Below, one piece after another: positions 9,168-17,458 of a DNA stretch of 64,000 nt (position 1 is the stretch's first letter; every line of letters begins with the position of its first letter). Where the stretch lies: NCBI GenBank assembly GCA_023386235.1, contig JAEWKC010000006.1, forward strand, positions 124,001 to 188,000. Reading direction: 5' to 3'. Both the position numbers and the translations under genes were made by a program. The DNA is from Bacteroidota bacterium. Lineage in GTDB: Bacteria; Bacteroidota; Bacteroidia; Chitinophagales; Chitinophagaceae. Below the pieces are notes generated by a model. That model was given only the letters and a program-made list of their open reading frames with translations, was not told where the DNA came from and did no database searches.

Positions 9168-10508
9168 ATGGATTTTATTAGAAGATATTTGTTCTTACAA
9201 CTTATATTTATTTTACCTTTTACAGTTTTTGCGCAGGTAAAAACTGCACAAAGCGAATCCACTCCTTACACCCTAAAGATTGATAAAAATATTTCGGATT
9301 CGGCATTGGTAGAATTGGTGCAAAAGCAGACTTTCCGTTACTTCTGGGACTTTGCCCATCCCGTTTCCGGCCTTGCCAGGGAAAGAAGCAATACAACTCC
9401 GCAGTATGGAAACGAAGTAGTGACTACAGGCGGCTCGGGATTTGGCATCATGGCTATTATCGTAGCTGCTGAAAGAGGATGGATTACGCGCGAACAGGCG
9501 GCCGCGAGACTCAATAAAATTGTCAAATTCTTATGGCAGGCAGATAGTTATCACGGACAATTTCCGCATTGGCTAAATGGCGAGACCGGCAAAACCATTC
9601 GCTTTAGCAGGAAAGACGACGGCGCCGATATAGTGGAGAGTTCATTCCTTTTTCAGGGATTGCTTACTGCCAGGCAATATTTTAATAAAGATAATCAAAC
9701 AGAAAGAGAAATACGCGATCGCATTAACTGGATGTGGAATGAAGCAGAGTGGGATTTTTTTACAAGAGAAAATCGAGAGGTACTTTATTGGCACTGGAGC
9801 CCGAACAACGGCTGGGCGATGGATTTTGAATTGCGCGGCTACAACGAAGCATTGATAACGTATGTGTTGGCTGCGTCATCCAAAAGATATCCGATTAATG
9901 CAAGCGCCTATCACAAAGGCTGGGCTATGAGCAACTTTTTTAAAAATGGCAAACAGTTTTACAATATCACATTGCCTTTAGGTTTTGATTATGGCGGCCC
10001 GCTGTTCTTTGCGCACTACAGCTTTATGGGACTCGATCCGCGCGGCCTGAAAGATAATTATGCCGATTACTGGCAGCAGAATACAGCACATGCTAAAATC
10101 AATTACAGTTATTGTGTAGATAATCCTAAAGCATTTAAAGGTTATGGAAAAAACTGCTGGGGACTTACGGCCAGCGATACTTACGATGGTTACAATGCTC
10201 ATTCACCAACGAATGATTTTGGTACTATTACGCCAACTGCCGCGTTGGCATCTTTTCCTTATACACCAAAGGAATCAATGGCTGCAATGCGATATTTTTA
10301 TGTAAATTTAGGCGATAAATTGTGGGGTGAATATGGCTTTAAAGATGCGTTTAATGAAACAAAAAACTGGTATGCCGATTCGTATCTGGCAATAGACCAG
10401 GGGCCAATAGTAGTGATGATAGAAAATTACAGAACAGGACTGTTGTGGAATTTGTTTATGAGTTGTCCGGAAGTGCAGGAGGGATTGAAAAAATTAGGTT
10501 TTAAATAA
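9168..10508 (+). CDS. GH144 glycosidase, secreted copy (predicted endo-beta-1,2-glucanase)
   Basis: The 446-residue protein belongs to the glycoamylase-like family (Pfam Glycoamylase), classified as GH144, whose characterised members act on beta-1,2-glucan. A signal peptide is cleaved after A22, exposing Gln. The body is an (alpha/alpha)-barrel with the family blocks FRYFWDFAHP, VTTGGSGFGIM, GADIVESSFLFQG, GYNEALITYVLAASS, GPLFFAHYSFMGLDPRG and ADSYLAIDQGPIVVMIENYR. It is closely related along its length to the second GH144 at 12248. It should act in the periplasm or at the surface on polymer or large oligosaccharides. Family assignment is strong. Endo versus exo mode cannot be told from sequence. 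Confidence 0.88.
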   Translation: MDFIRRYLFLQLIFILPFTVFAQVKTAQSESTPYTLKIDKNISDSALVELVQKQTFRYFWDFAHPVSGLARERSNTTPQYGNEVVTTGGSGFGIMAIIVAAERGWITREQAAARLNKIVKFLWQADSYHGQFPHWLNGETGKTIRFSRKDDGADIVESSFLFQGLLTARQYFNKDNQTEREIRDRINWMWNEAEWDFFTRENREVLYWHWSPNNGWAMDFELRGYNEALITYVLAASSKRYPINASAYHKGWAMSNFFKNGKQFYNITLPLGFDYGGPLFFAHYSFMGLDPRGLKDNYADYWQQNTAHAKINYSYCVDNPKAFKGYGKNCWGLTASDTYDGYNAHSPTNDFGTITPTAALASFPYTPKESMAAMRYFYVNLGDKLWGEYGFKDAFNETKNWYADSYLAIDQGPIVVMIENYRTGLLWNLFMSCPEVQEGLKKLGFK

Positions 10509-10522
10509 AAAAGTAGATATAG

Positions 10523-12238
10523 ATGCAGTACAAATATTGGATGCTAATGATTTTGCTGGCAGTCTCTTTAAATAGCCGCGCCCAGCAGACTTATTGCAAC
10601 CCTTTAAACATTGACTACACATACATGGTGTATAATTCTTATAATGATCTGTCTTATCGTTCAGGGGCAGATCCCGCTGTAGTGAGTTTCAGAGGAGAAT
10701 ATTACATGTTTGTAACACGTTCTATGGGTTATTGGCATTCCAAAGATTTATTGCATTGGCAGTTTATCAAACCCGGTAAATGGTATTTTCAGGGCTCTAA
10801 CGCACCGGCCGCGTTCAATTACAAAGACTCTGTATTGTACATGATGGGCGATCCCAGTGGTTCTATGAGCGTATTATATACAGACGATCCTAAACGAGGC
10901 GACTGGAAAGCGGTACCCAGTATATTGAATGATTTACAAGACCCTGCTTTGTTTATTGACGATGATGACAGAGCTTATTTGTATTGGGGTTCATCTAATG
11001 TTTTTCCGATACGTGCAAGGGAATTGAATAAAAAAGATCGTTTCAAACCGGTGTCTGATAAGATTGATTCTTTGTTTAATCTGGATATGCCAAAGCATGG
11101 CTGGGAACGGTTTGGAGAAAATCATGCCGATACTGTTTTAGGCGGATATATGGAAGGGCCATGGATGACTAAACACAATGGAAAATATTATCTCCAATAT
11201 GGTGCGCCGGGTACAGAGTTTAATGTATATGGCGATGGCGCATACGTCAGTGATAAACCTTTGGGGCCATTTAAATATATGCCCAACAATCCATTTTCTT
11301 ACAAGCCCGGAGGCTTTATGAATGGCGCCGGACATGGCAGTACAGTGGTAGGGCCGGACGATAAATATTGGCATTTTGCTTCTATGGCAATGCCGATCAA
11401 CGTAAACTGGGAGCGCAGACTTTGCATGTATGCTACTTACTTTGATAAAGACGGGCTGATGTACAGCGACACTTACTTTGGCGATTATCCACACTTTGCG
11501 CCGGCTACAGGTGAGCGTGCCGGCAAATTCACCGGCTGGATGCTATTATCTTACAACAAACCTGTAAAAGCTTCCGGGCACAGTGAAGCGCATAGTCCTC
11601 AAAATATCACCGACGAAAATTCAAAAACATTTTGGCTTGCACCGAAGAATGACGACAAGCAATGGCTGGAAATTGATTTACAAAATACTTCAGAAGTAAA
11701 AGCGCTGCAAGTAAATTATAACGATTATCAATCGGGCATGTACGGCAGAATAAACGGGCTGTATCACAGGTATACGATTGAAGGGTCGATAGATGGAAAA
11801 GCATGGTTTACCATTGTTGATAAAAGCAGGAACTTTCAGGATGTGCCAAACGATTATGTAGAACTGACCGATGCCATAAAAACAAGGTTTGTTCGATTTA
11901 AAAATATCCATTGCCCAACGCCTCATCTTTCTCTATCCGATATCAGGATTTTCGGAAAAGGCAATGGTAAAGCGCCGGTTAAAGTACAGGATTTTTCGAT
12001 GCAAAGAAAAACTGACAGGCGCGATGCCATTATTAAATGGAAAGCACAGCCCAATGCACAGGGATACAATGTTATCTGGGGAATAGCGCCCGACAAATTA
12101 TACAGCTCGTGGATGGTATACGGTAATAATGAACTGGATTTAAAAGCGCTCGGTCGCGATCAGGTTTATTATTTTACTATTGAAGCGTTTAATGAAAATG
12201 GTATTGGAGCAAGAAGTGAATTGATTAAGACAGAATAG
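10523..12238 (+). CDS. GH43-like five-bladed-propeller protein with F5/8C (discoidin) and FN3 domains
   Basis: The 571-residue product has a signal peptide (cleavage after A20, Gln next). Its N-terminal five-bladed beta-propeller, about 28-340, is of the GH43 clan. The three acids expected for GH43 catalysis appear in place: Asp in GADPAVVSF, Asp in LQDPALFIDD and Glu in GGYMEGPWMT. A discoidin-like carbohydrate-binding domain follows (about 350-475, with ITDENSKTFWLAP and WLEIDLQ), then a C-terminal fibronectin type III domain. It lies between the two GH144 genes. GH43 enzymes mostly act on arabinose, xylose or galactose linkages, which does not fit a plain beta-1,2-glucan, so it may remove a side group. 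The stop is TAG, in the same frame as the next gene. Confidence 0.82.
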   Translation: MQYKYWMLMILLAVSLNSRAQQTYCNPLNIDYTYMVYNSYNDLSYRSGADPAVVSFRGEYYMFVTRSMGYWHSKDLLHWQFIKPGKWYFQGSNAPAAFNYKDSVLYMMGDPSGSMSVLYTDDPKRGDWKAVPSILNDLQDPALFIDDDDRAYLYWGSSNVFPIRARELNKKDRFKPVSDKIDSLFNLDMPKHGWERFGENHADTVLGGYMEGPWMTKHNGKYYLQYGAPGTEFNVYGDGAYVSDKPLGPFKYMPNNPFSYKPGGFMNGAGHGSTVVGPDDKYWHFASMAMPINVNWERRLCMYATYFDKDGLMYSDTYFGDYPHFAPATGERAGKFTGWMLLSYNKPVKASGHSEAHSPQNITDENSKTFWLAPKNDDKQWLEIDLQNTSEVKALQVNYNDYQSGMYGRINGLYHRYTIEGSIDGKAWFTIVDKSRNFQDVPNDYVELTDAIKTRFVRFKNIHCPTPHLSLSDIRIFGKGNGKAPVKVQDFSMQRKTDRRDAIIKWKAQPNAQGYNVIWGIAPDKLYSSWMVYGNNELDLKALGRDQVYYFTIEAFNENGIGARSELIKTE

Positions 12239-12247
12239 AAGGAATAC

Positions 12248-13510
12248 ATGTTTTTTGATAAAAGAAAATATAGAAGTTTAGATGAATTGGCGAAGCAGAA
12301 TGCGCACAATATCTTTTCCTCAGATGAGGAATTATTAGAGCATGTGCAAAGGCAGACATTTCGTTATTTCTGGGATTTTGCACATCCTCAGTGCGGAGCT
12401 ATACGCGAACGAAACAGCGAAAACTACAAAGATGTTATTACAAGCGGCGGTACCGGTTTCGGGCTGATGACCATTATTGTTGCGGTAGAAAGAGGATGGA
12501 TAAAATCTTATGAAGCGCAAGAGAGAATAATAAAAATTCTACGTTTTCTATCTTCCTGTGAAACTTATCATGGTGCTTATGCGCATTGGTATGATGCATA
12601 CACAGGAAAAACAATTCCTTTTTCAAAAAAAGATAATGGTGCTGATTTGGTGGAAACTTCATTTTTAATGATGGGTATGCTCACTGTAAGACAATATTTT
12701 TCTGCTAATAAAAATATTGTTGAATTAATAAATACAATTTGGTACAATGTAGATTGGATAAGATTTACAAGAGGTAAAGAGGTATTGTACTGGCATGAAT
12801 CCAATACGGGCAAAAACAGGATTAATTTAAAAATAGAAGGCTATAACGAAGCTTTGATTACTTATGTATTAGCGGCTGCTTCGCCCAATAATTCAATCAA
12901 TAAAAACATTTACGACAATGGCTGGGCACGAAGCGGAGCTATGAAAAACGGGAAGCGCTTTTTTGATATCCATTTACCTTTAGGTCCTGATTATGGCGGA
13001 CCACTGTTTTTTGCACATTATAGTTTTTTAGGACTTGACCCTCGTGGATTAAAGGACGATTATGCCGATTACGAAAAGCAAAATGTTGCACATGCAAAAA
13101 TCAATCATGCTTATTGCGTGGCAAATCCTAAAAAGTATAAAGGCTATAGTGATAAATGCTGGGGATTGTCGGCTTGTGATACCGGTAAACGATACAAACC
13201 ACATTCGCCGGAAAAAGATAACGGCACCATTTGCCCTTCAGCTGCCATCGCGTCTATGCCTTATCTGCCGGTAGCATCCATGAAAGCGCTGAAATATTTT
13301 TATTATGAATTAGGTAATCAGTTATGGGGTGAATATGGGTTTTATGATGGATTTAATGTATCTAAAAAATGGTTCGCGGATTCTTATTTAGCCATCAATC
13401 AGGCGCCTGTAATTTTAATGATAGAAAATTATAGAAGCGGCTTGTTATGGAATATGTTTATGAGCTGCGTAGAAGTAAAAAAAGGATTGAAGAAACTGGG
13501 GTTTAAATAA
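12248..13510 (+). CDS. GH144 glycosidase, second copy without signal peptide
   Basis: The 420-residue protein shares all the blocks of the first GH144 (FRYFWDFAHP, GADLVETSFLMMG, GYNEALITYVLAAASP, GPLFFAHYSFLGLDPRG, ADSYLAINQAPVILMIENYR). It starts MFFDKRKYRSLDELAKQN, with no hydrophobic signal segment. The start is fixed: the TAG stop of the GH43-like gene (12236-12238) is in the same frame, only three codons upstream of the ATG, and a GAAGGA ribosome-binding-like sequence sits between them. It would therefore be cytoplasmic, acting on imported oligosaccharides, unless the missing leader is the result of decay. Related GH144 proteins are known that release short beta-1,2-linked products, which would suit an internal role. 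Confidence 0.88.
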   Translation: MFFDKRKYRSLDELAKQNAHNIFSSDEELLEHVQRQTFRYFWDFAHPQCGAIRERNSENYKDVITSGGTGFGLMTIIVAVERGWIKSYEAQERIIKILRFLSSCETYHGAYAHWYDAYTGKTIPFSKKDNGADLVETSFLMMGMLTVRQYFSANKNIVELINTIWYNVDWIRFTRGKEVLYWHESNTGKNRINLKIEGYNEALITYVLAAASPNNSINKNIYDNGWARSGAMKNGKRFFDIHLPLGPDYGGPLFFAHYSFLGLDPRGLKDDYADYEKQNVAHAKINHAYCVANPKKYKGYSDKCWGLSACDTGKRYKPHSPEKDNGTICPSAAIASMPYLPVASMKALKYFYYELGNQLWGEYGFYDGFNVSKKWFADSYLAINQAPVILMIENYRSGLLWNMFMSCVEVKKGLKKLGFK

Positions 13511-13521
13511 TTTATATCTAA

Positions 13522-13650
13522 ATCGCCGGAGGCGATAGAATATAAATTCGAGGCGAGGACGCCTCGAATAACGAAAAAGATATAGAACAAAAAAAGCTGG
13601 TTCTATGAAGCGTCTTCGCTTCATAGGCAAATTATATCGCCTCCGGCGGT
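13522..13650. repeat. Nested inverted-repeat element inside the PUL
   Basis: A 14-bp perfect outer inverted repeat (13524-13537 with 13635-13648) encloses two further perfect 10-bp hairpins with 4-base loops: 13546-13569 (loop AGGA) and 13603-13626 (loop TCTT). The left outer arm can also fold on itself (6-bp stem, 13522-13536). Folded as RNA it would be a two-armed cloverleaf. It is GC-rich against an AT-rich background and fills most of the 169-base gap between the second GH144 gene and the SGNH gene. It resembles a small non-autonomous repeat or REP-like cluster. It could also act as a processing or termination structure. No coding sequence is seen. Confidence 0.75.
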
Positions 13651-13679
13651 AAGACAATAATAAAACAATAATAAGTATA

Positions 13680-14348
13680 ATGAAAAAGATCTGTCAATTA
13701 ATTTTTACGCTCACATTAATGAGTTGTGTGTATGCTGCAACAGCACAAAGTAATCAACCTCCGTTCTGGAATGATATTCAAAATTTTAAAAAGAAGGATG
13801 CGCAAAGCTTTCCACCTGCAAACGCTACCTTATTTATAGGAAGTTCTTCCTTTACCATGTGGGATAATATTGATACTTATTTTCCCGGATACACAATTAT
13901 TAATCGTGGTTTTGGAGGATCAACCTTGAAGGATCTGTTATTTTACTTTAATGATTTAGTGCCAAAATATCAACCCAAGCAAATTATTATTTATTGCGGA
14001 GAAAATGATCTTGCCAATCGTGAAACGCCGGCAGACAGCGCTGTTGCAAGGTTTCAGCGATTGTTTAAAATGATCAGGAATTATGATAAAAAAATACCTG
14101 TAGCCTATGTTTCTATCAAGCCCAGTCCGAGCAGGTATGAGTATATGCCTAAGTTTGAGCAGACGAATAAAGACATAAAGAAATTTTTGCGTTGTAAAAG
14201 AAAGAGCAAATATATTAATGTGTATGATGCCATGCTGAAAGGAGATGGCAGACCAATGTCGCATATTTTTCTTAAGGACAGTCTGCACATGAATCAGGAA
14301 GGATATAAAATCTGGCAGAAAACAATTCAACCTTATTTAATAAAATAA
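13680..14348 (+). CDS. Secreted SGNH/GDSL hydrolase, probable carbohydrate esterase
   Basis: The 222-residue product has a signal peptide cleaved after A22 (Gln next). The SGNH blocks are all visible: block I LFIGSSSFTMW (nucleophile about Ser 56), block II Gly in RGFGGSTLKD, block III Asn in YCGENDLA, and block V Asp-His in KDSLHMNQEGY. The expected activity is removal of acyl groups from a glycan or other small ester in the periplasm. It is 11 bases upstream of the GH3 gene and belongs to the second half of the PUL. Confidence 0.85.
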   Translation: MKKICQLIFTLTLMSCVYAATAQSNQPPFWNDIQNFKKKDAQSFPPANATLFIGSSSFTMWDNIDTYFPGYTIINRGFGGSTLKDLLFYFNDLVPKYQPKQIIIYCGENDLANRETPADSAVARFQRLFKMIRNYDKKIPVAYVSIKPSPSRYEYMPKFEQTNKDIKKFLRCKRKSKYINVYDAMLKGDGRPMSHIFLKDSLHMNQEGYKIWQKTIQPYLIK

Positions 14349-14358
14349 AGAAAAGAGA

Positions 14359-16668
14359 ATGAAAAAGCTATTACAATTAAGTACACTGTTTTTGTTTTTT
14401 GTGCTGACAACAACTGCATTGCAGGCTCAGACAAAAAATCAATCCACTAATGCAAAAATGAATGCGTTCATCACATCGCTGATGAATAAAATGACGTTGG
14501 ATGAAAAGATCGGCCAGTTAAATTTGCCCAGTGCAGGAGAATTTACTACGGGCACTGCTACCAATTCAGACATTGGCAATAATGTAAAGAAAGGTAATGT
14601 TGGCGGTCTTTTCAATATTAAAGGTGTAGAAAAAATCAGGGCTATACAGAAAGTAGCCGTGGAAGAAAGCCGGATGAAAATACCCATGCTTTTTGGAATG
14701 GATGTGATACACGGTTATGAAACTACCTTTCCCATTCCCTTAGGCGTTGCCGCTACATGGGATATGAAAGCTATTGAACAATCGGCTCGTATTGCCGCTA
14801 CAGAAGCAAGCGCCGATGGCATTAACTGGACATTTAGCCCTATGACGGATATATCCAGAGATCCGCGCTGGGGAAGGGTTTCAGAAGGTAGCGGTGAAGA
14901 TCCGTACTTGGGAAGCGAGATTGCCAAAGCGATGGTTTACGGCTATCAGGGAAGAACGGGAAATTTTGCCAACAATAATATTCTTGCATGTGTAAAGCAT
15001 TTCGCTTTGTACGGTGCTTCGGAAGCGGGCAGAGATTATAATACGGTTGATATGAGTCATATAAGAATGTACAACGAATATTTCCCGCCTTACAAAGCTG
15101 CAGTAGATGCTGGTGTAGCCAGTGTAATGGCTTCTTTTAATGAAGTGGATGGTATTCCGGCTACCGGAAATAAATGGTTAATGACTGATGTGCTGCGCAA
15201 TCAGTGGGGATTTAAAGGTTTTATCGTTACCGATTATACAGGTATCAACGAAATGATCGATCACGGTATGGGCGACCTGCAAGCCGTGTCAGCGCTCGCT
15301 TTGAAAGCAGGAATAGATATGGATATGGTGGGAGAGGGTTTCCTGAAAACATTGAAAAAGTCTTTGCAGGAAAAGAAGATAACACAAGCTGAAATAGACA
15401 CAGCTTGCAGAAGAATATTAGAAGCAAAATATAAGCTGGGCTTGTTTGATAATCCTTACAAATACATTAATGAAAACCGTGCTAAAACAGAAGTGTATAC
15501 CACCGCTAACCGAGATGTAGCGCGCGATATAGCTGCTAAAAGTTTTGTACTGCTGAAGAATGATAATCAAACATTACCAGTTAAAAAATCAGGAAAAATA
15601 GCATTGATAGGGCCATTGGCAGATGCAGCTAATAATATGGCCGGCACCTGGAGTGTGGCAACCGTGCAGGACAGATCTGTATCTTTACTACAGGGATTGA
15701 AAAATGTTGCTGGCGGTAATGCGGAAATATTGTATGCCAAAGGTTCTAATCTTACTAAAGATTCTGTGTTGGAAATGCACGCGACTATGTTTGGCAAAAC
15801 TTTAAATCGTGATCCTCGTACTCCACAGGCATTAAGAGAAGAAGCCCTGGCGATTGCCAATAAAGCTGATGTGATTGTTGCAGCCTTGGGCGAAAGCGCG
15901 GAAATGAGCGGAGAAGCCAGCAGCAGAACGGATATAGGCATACCTAAGGTGCAACAGGAATTATTGCAGGAATTATTAAAAACAGGGAAGCCGGTTGTGC
16001 TGGTGTTATTTACTGGTCGTCCGTTGACGCTGAACTGGGAACAGGAAAATGTGCCGGCTATTTTAAATGTTTGGTTTGCCGGCAGCGAGGCGGGACTTGC
16101 AATTGCTGATGTGCTTTTTGGTGACAAAAATCCTTCAGGTAAATTGCCTATGACCTTCCCTAAAAATGTAGGACAGATACCTCTTTTCTATAATCATAAA
16201 AATACCGGTCGCCCGTTAAATCAGTCTGTAGAAGGCTTTCAGAAATTTCGTTCAGGATATTTAGATGTTTCTAACGATCCGTTGTATCCTTTTGGTTTTG
16301 GGCTGAGTTATTCTCAATTTAATTACGGAAATTTACAATTGAGTTCTACTCAATTAAAAGGCAATCAACAATTAAAAGCTTCTGTAACCGTTACTAATAA
16401 AGGAAAATATGATGGAGAAGAAGTAGTGCAGCTGTATATTCGGGATATGGTGGGTAGCGTTACCAGGCCTGTAAAAGAGCTGAAAGGTTTTCAGAAAATA
16501 TTTATAAAAGCAGGAGAAAGCAAGCGTGTAGAGTTTAATATTACTCCCGAAGACCTTAAGTTTTACAACAGCCAGTTAAAACATGTGTGGGAGCCCGGAG
16601 AATTTGAAATAATGATCGGAACCAATTCAAGACACTTACAAAAACAAAAAATTATATGGGAAAAGTAG
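14359..16668 (+). CDS. bglX: GH3 beta-glucosidase (BglX type)
   Basis: The 769-residue protein has a signal peptide (LQAQ, Gln at +1), the GH3 N-terminal TIM-barrel, the alpha/beta sandwich and a C-terminal FN3-like domain (about 680-765). The nucleophile Asp lies in GFIVTDYTGINEM, and the acid/base Glu is probably in AEMSGEASSR. KHFALYGASEAGRDYN is the conserved substrate-binding segment. It is a periplasmic exo-beta-glucosidase that would release glucose from the oligosaccharides made by GH144. Some Bacteroides GH3 enzymes prefer beta-1,2-linked glucooligosaccharides, in agreement with the linkage inferred here. Its last 13 bases overlap the next gene. The length is normal for BglX. Confidence 0.93.
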   Translation: MKKLLQLSTLFLFFVLTTTALQAQTKNQSTNAKMNAFITSLMNKMTLDEKIGQLNLPSAGEFTTGTATNSDIGNNVKKGNVGGLFNIKGVEKIRAIQKVAVEESRMKIPMLFGMDVIHGYETTFPIPLGVAATWDMKAIEQSARIAATEASADGINWTFSPMTDISRDPRWGRVSEGSGEDPYLGSEIAKAMVYGYQGRTGNFANNNILACVKHFALYGASEAGRDYNTVDMSHIRMYNEYFPPYKAAVDAGVASVMASFNEVDGIPATGNKWLMTDVLRNQWGFKGFIVTDYTGINEMIDHGMGDLQAVSALALKAGIDMDMVGEGFLKTLKKSLQEKKITQAEIDTACRRILEAKYKLGLFDNPYKYINENRAKTEVYTTANRDVARDIAAKSFVLLKNDNQTLPVKKSGKIALIGPLADAANNMAGTWSVATVQDRSVSLLQGLKNVAGGNAEILYAKGSNLTKDSVLEMHATMFGKTLNRDPRTPQALREEALAIANKADVIVAALGESAEMSGEASSRTDIGIPKVQQELLQELLKTGKPVVLVLFTGRPLTLNWEQENVPAILNVWFAGSEAGLAIADVLFGDKNPSGKLPMTFPKNVGQIPLFYNHKNTGRPLNQSVEGFQKFRSGYLDVSNDPLYPFGFGLSYSQFNYGNLQLSSTQLKGNQQLKASVTVTNKGKYDGEEVVQLYIRDMVGSVTRPVKELKGFQKIFIKAGESKRVEFNITPEDLKFYNSQLKHVWEPGEFEIMIGTNSRHLQKQKIIWEK

Positions 16669-17450
16669 TTAAAATCGTGATTTTATCTTTAAGTGTGATG
16701 TTCAGTAGCTGTGTAGCGTTGCACAGGTCTAATATAAAGTTTGCTGATAATCCGGTTGTGGCACATCGTGGGGCTTTTAAAAAAATGAAACTGCCGGAAA
16801 ATTCTATAGCATCTCTCAAACATGCGATAGCATTGCGTTGCACGGGTACAGAGTTTGACGTGCACATGACAGCCGATAACGTATTGGTGTTAAACCACGA
16901 CCATGATTACTTTAAAGTGCCGGTAGAAAAAACTGATTATACTGTTTTAAATCAGCATAAACTCAGCAATGGTGAATCTTTACCTTTGCTGAAAACAGCT
17001 TTGCAGGAGGGTATGAAAAATAATTCAACTACAATGCTTATCTGCGAAATAAAATCTTCTTCTATCAGCAAAGAACGCGGACAGTACGTAGCAGAAAAGA
17101 TATTGGAAATGGTAAAAGAATTAAGAGCAGAAAAATATATGGTATACATCAGTTTCGATTTCGATATTCTGAAAAAAATTCTTGAGATAGACCCTTCTGC
17201 CAATACGCAATATCTGAATGGCGACAAAACACCGCTTGAATTAAAACAGGCGGGTATAAAAGGTGCCGATTATAATTTTTCTGTATTTAAGAAAAATCCT
17301 CATTGGATTAAAATGGCAAAGGAGAATAATATAGCGCTCAATGCTTGGACGGTGAATAACGAAAACGATATGAAATGGCTGTTAGAGAATAATTTTGATT
17401 ACATTACAACCGATGAGCCGGAGAAACTATTCGATATCATTAAACAATAA
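16656..17450 (+). CDS. Glycerophosphodiester phosphodiesterase family lipoprotein
   Basis: The 264-residue product has a lipoprotein signal (lipobox Cys 19, MFSSC) and a single GDPD TIM-barrel. The catalytic signature HR-(X)n-ExD-(X)n-H is complete: VVAHRGAF, then TEFDVHMTADNVLVLNHD. The C-terminal end ALNAWTVNNENDMKWL is also typical. The ATG at 16656 overlaps the end of the GH3 gene by 13 bases, which implies translational coupling. Family members release glycerol phosphate from glycerophosphodiesters. In this context it may strip phosphoglycerol from a substituted glucan rather than act on lipids, which is an inference. Confidence 0.88.
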   Translation: MGKVVKIVILSLSVMFSSCVALHRSNIKFADNPVVAHRGAFKKMKLPENSIASLKHAIALRCTGTEFDVHMTADNVLVLNHDHDYFKVPVEKTDYTVLNQHKLSNGESLPLLKTALQEGMKNNSTTMLICEIKSSSISKERGQYVAEKILEMVKELRAEKYMVYISFDFDILKKILEIDPSANTQYLNGDKTPLELKQAGIKGADYNFSVFKKNPHWIKMAKENNIALNAWTVNNENDMKWLLENNFDYITTDEPEKLFDIIKQ

Positions 17451-17458
17451 GTAAAATA

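Noticed and set aside
15567..16127. 186-codon open frame on the minus strand
   Set aside because: It lies wholly inside the GH3 beta-glucosidase gene, which has clear family motifs. The antisense frame resembles no protein and has no promoter.
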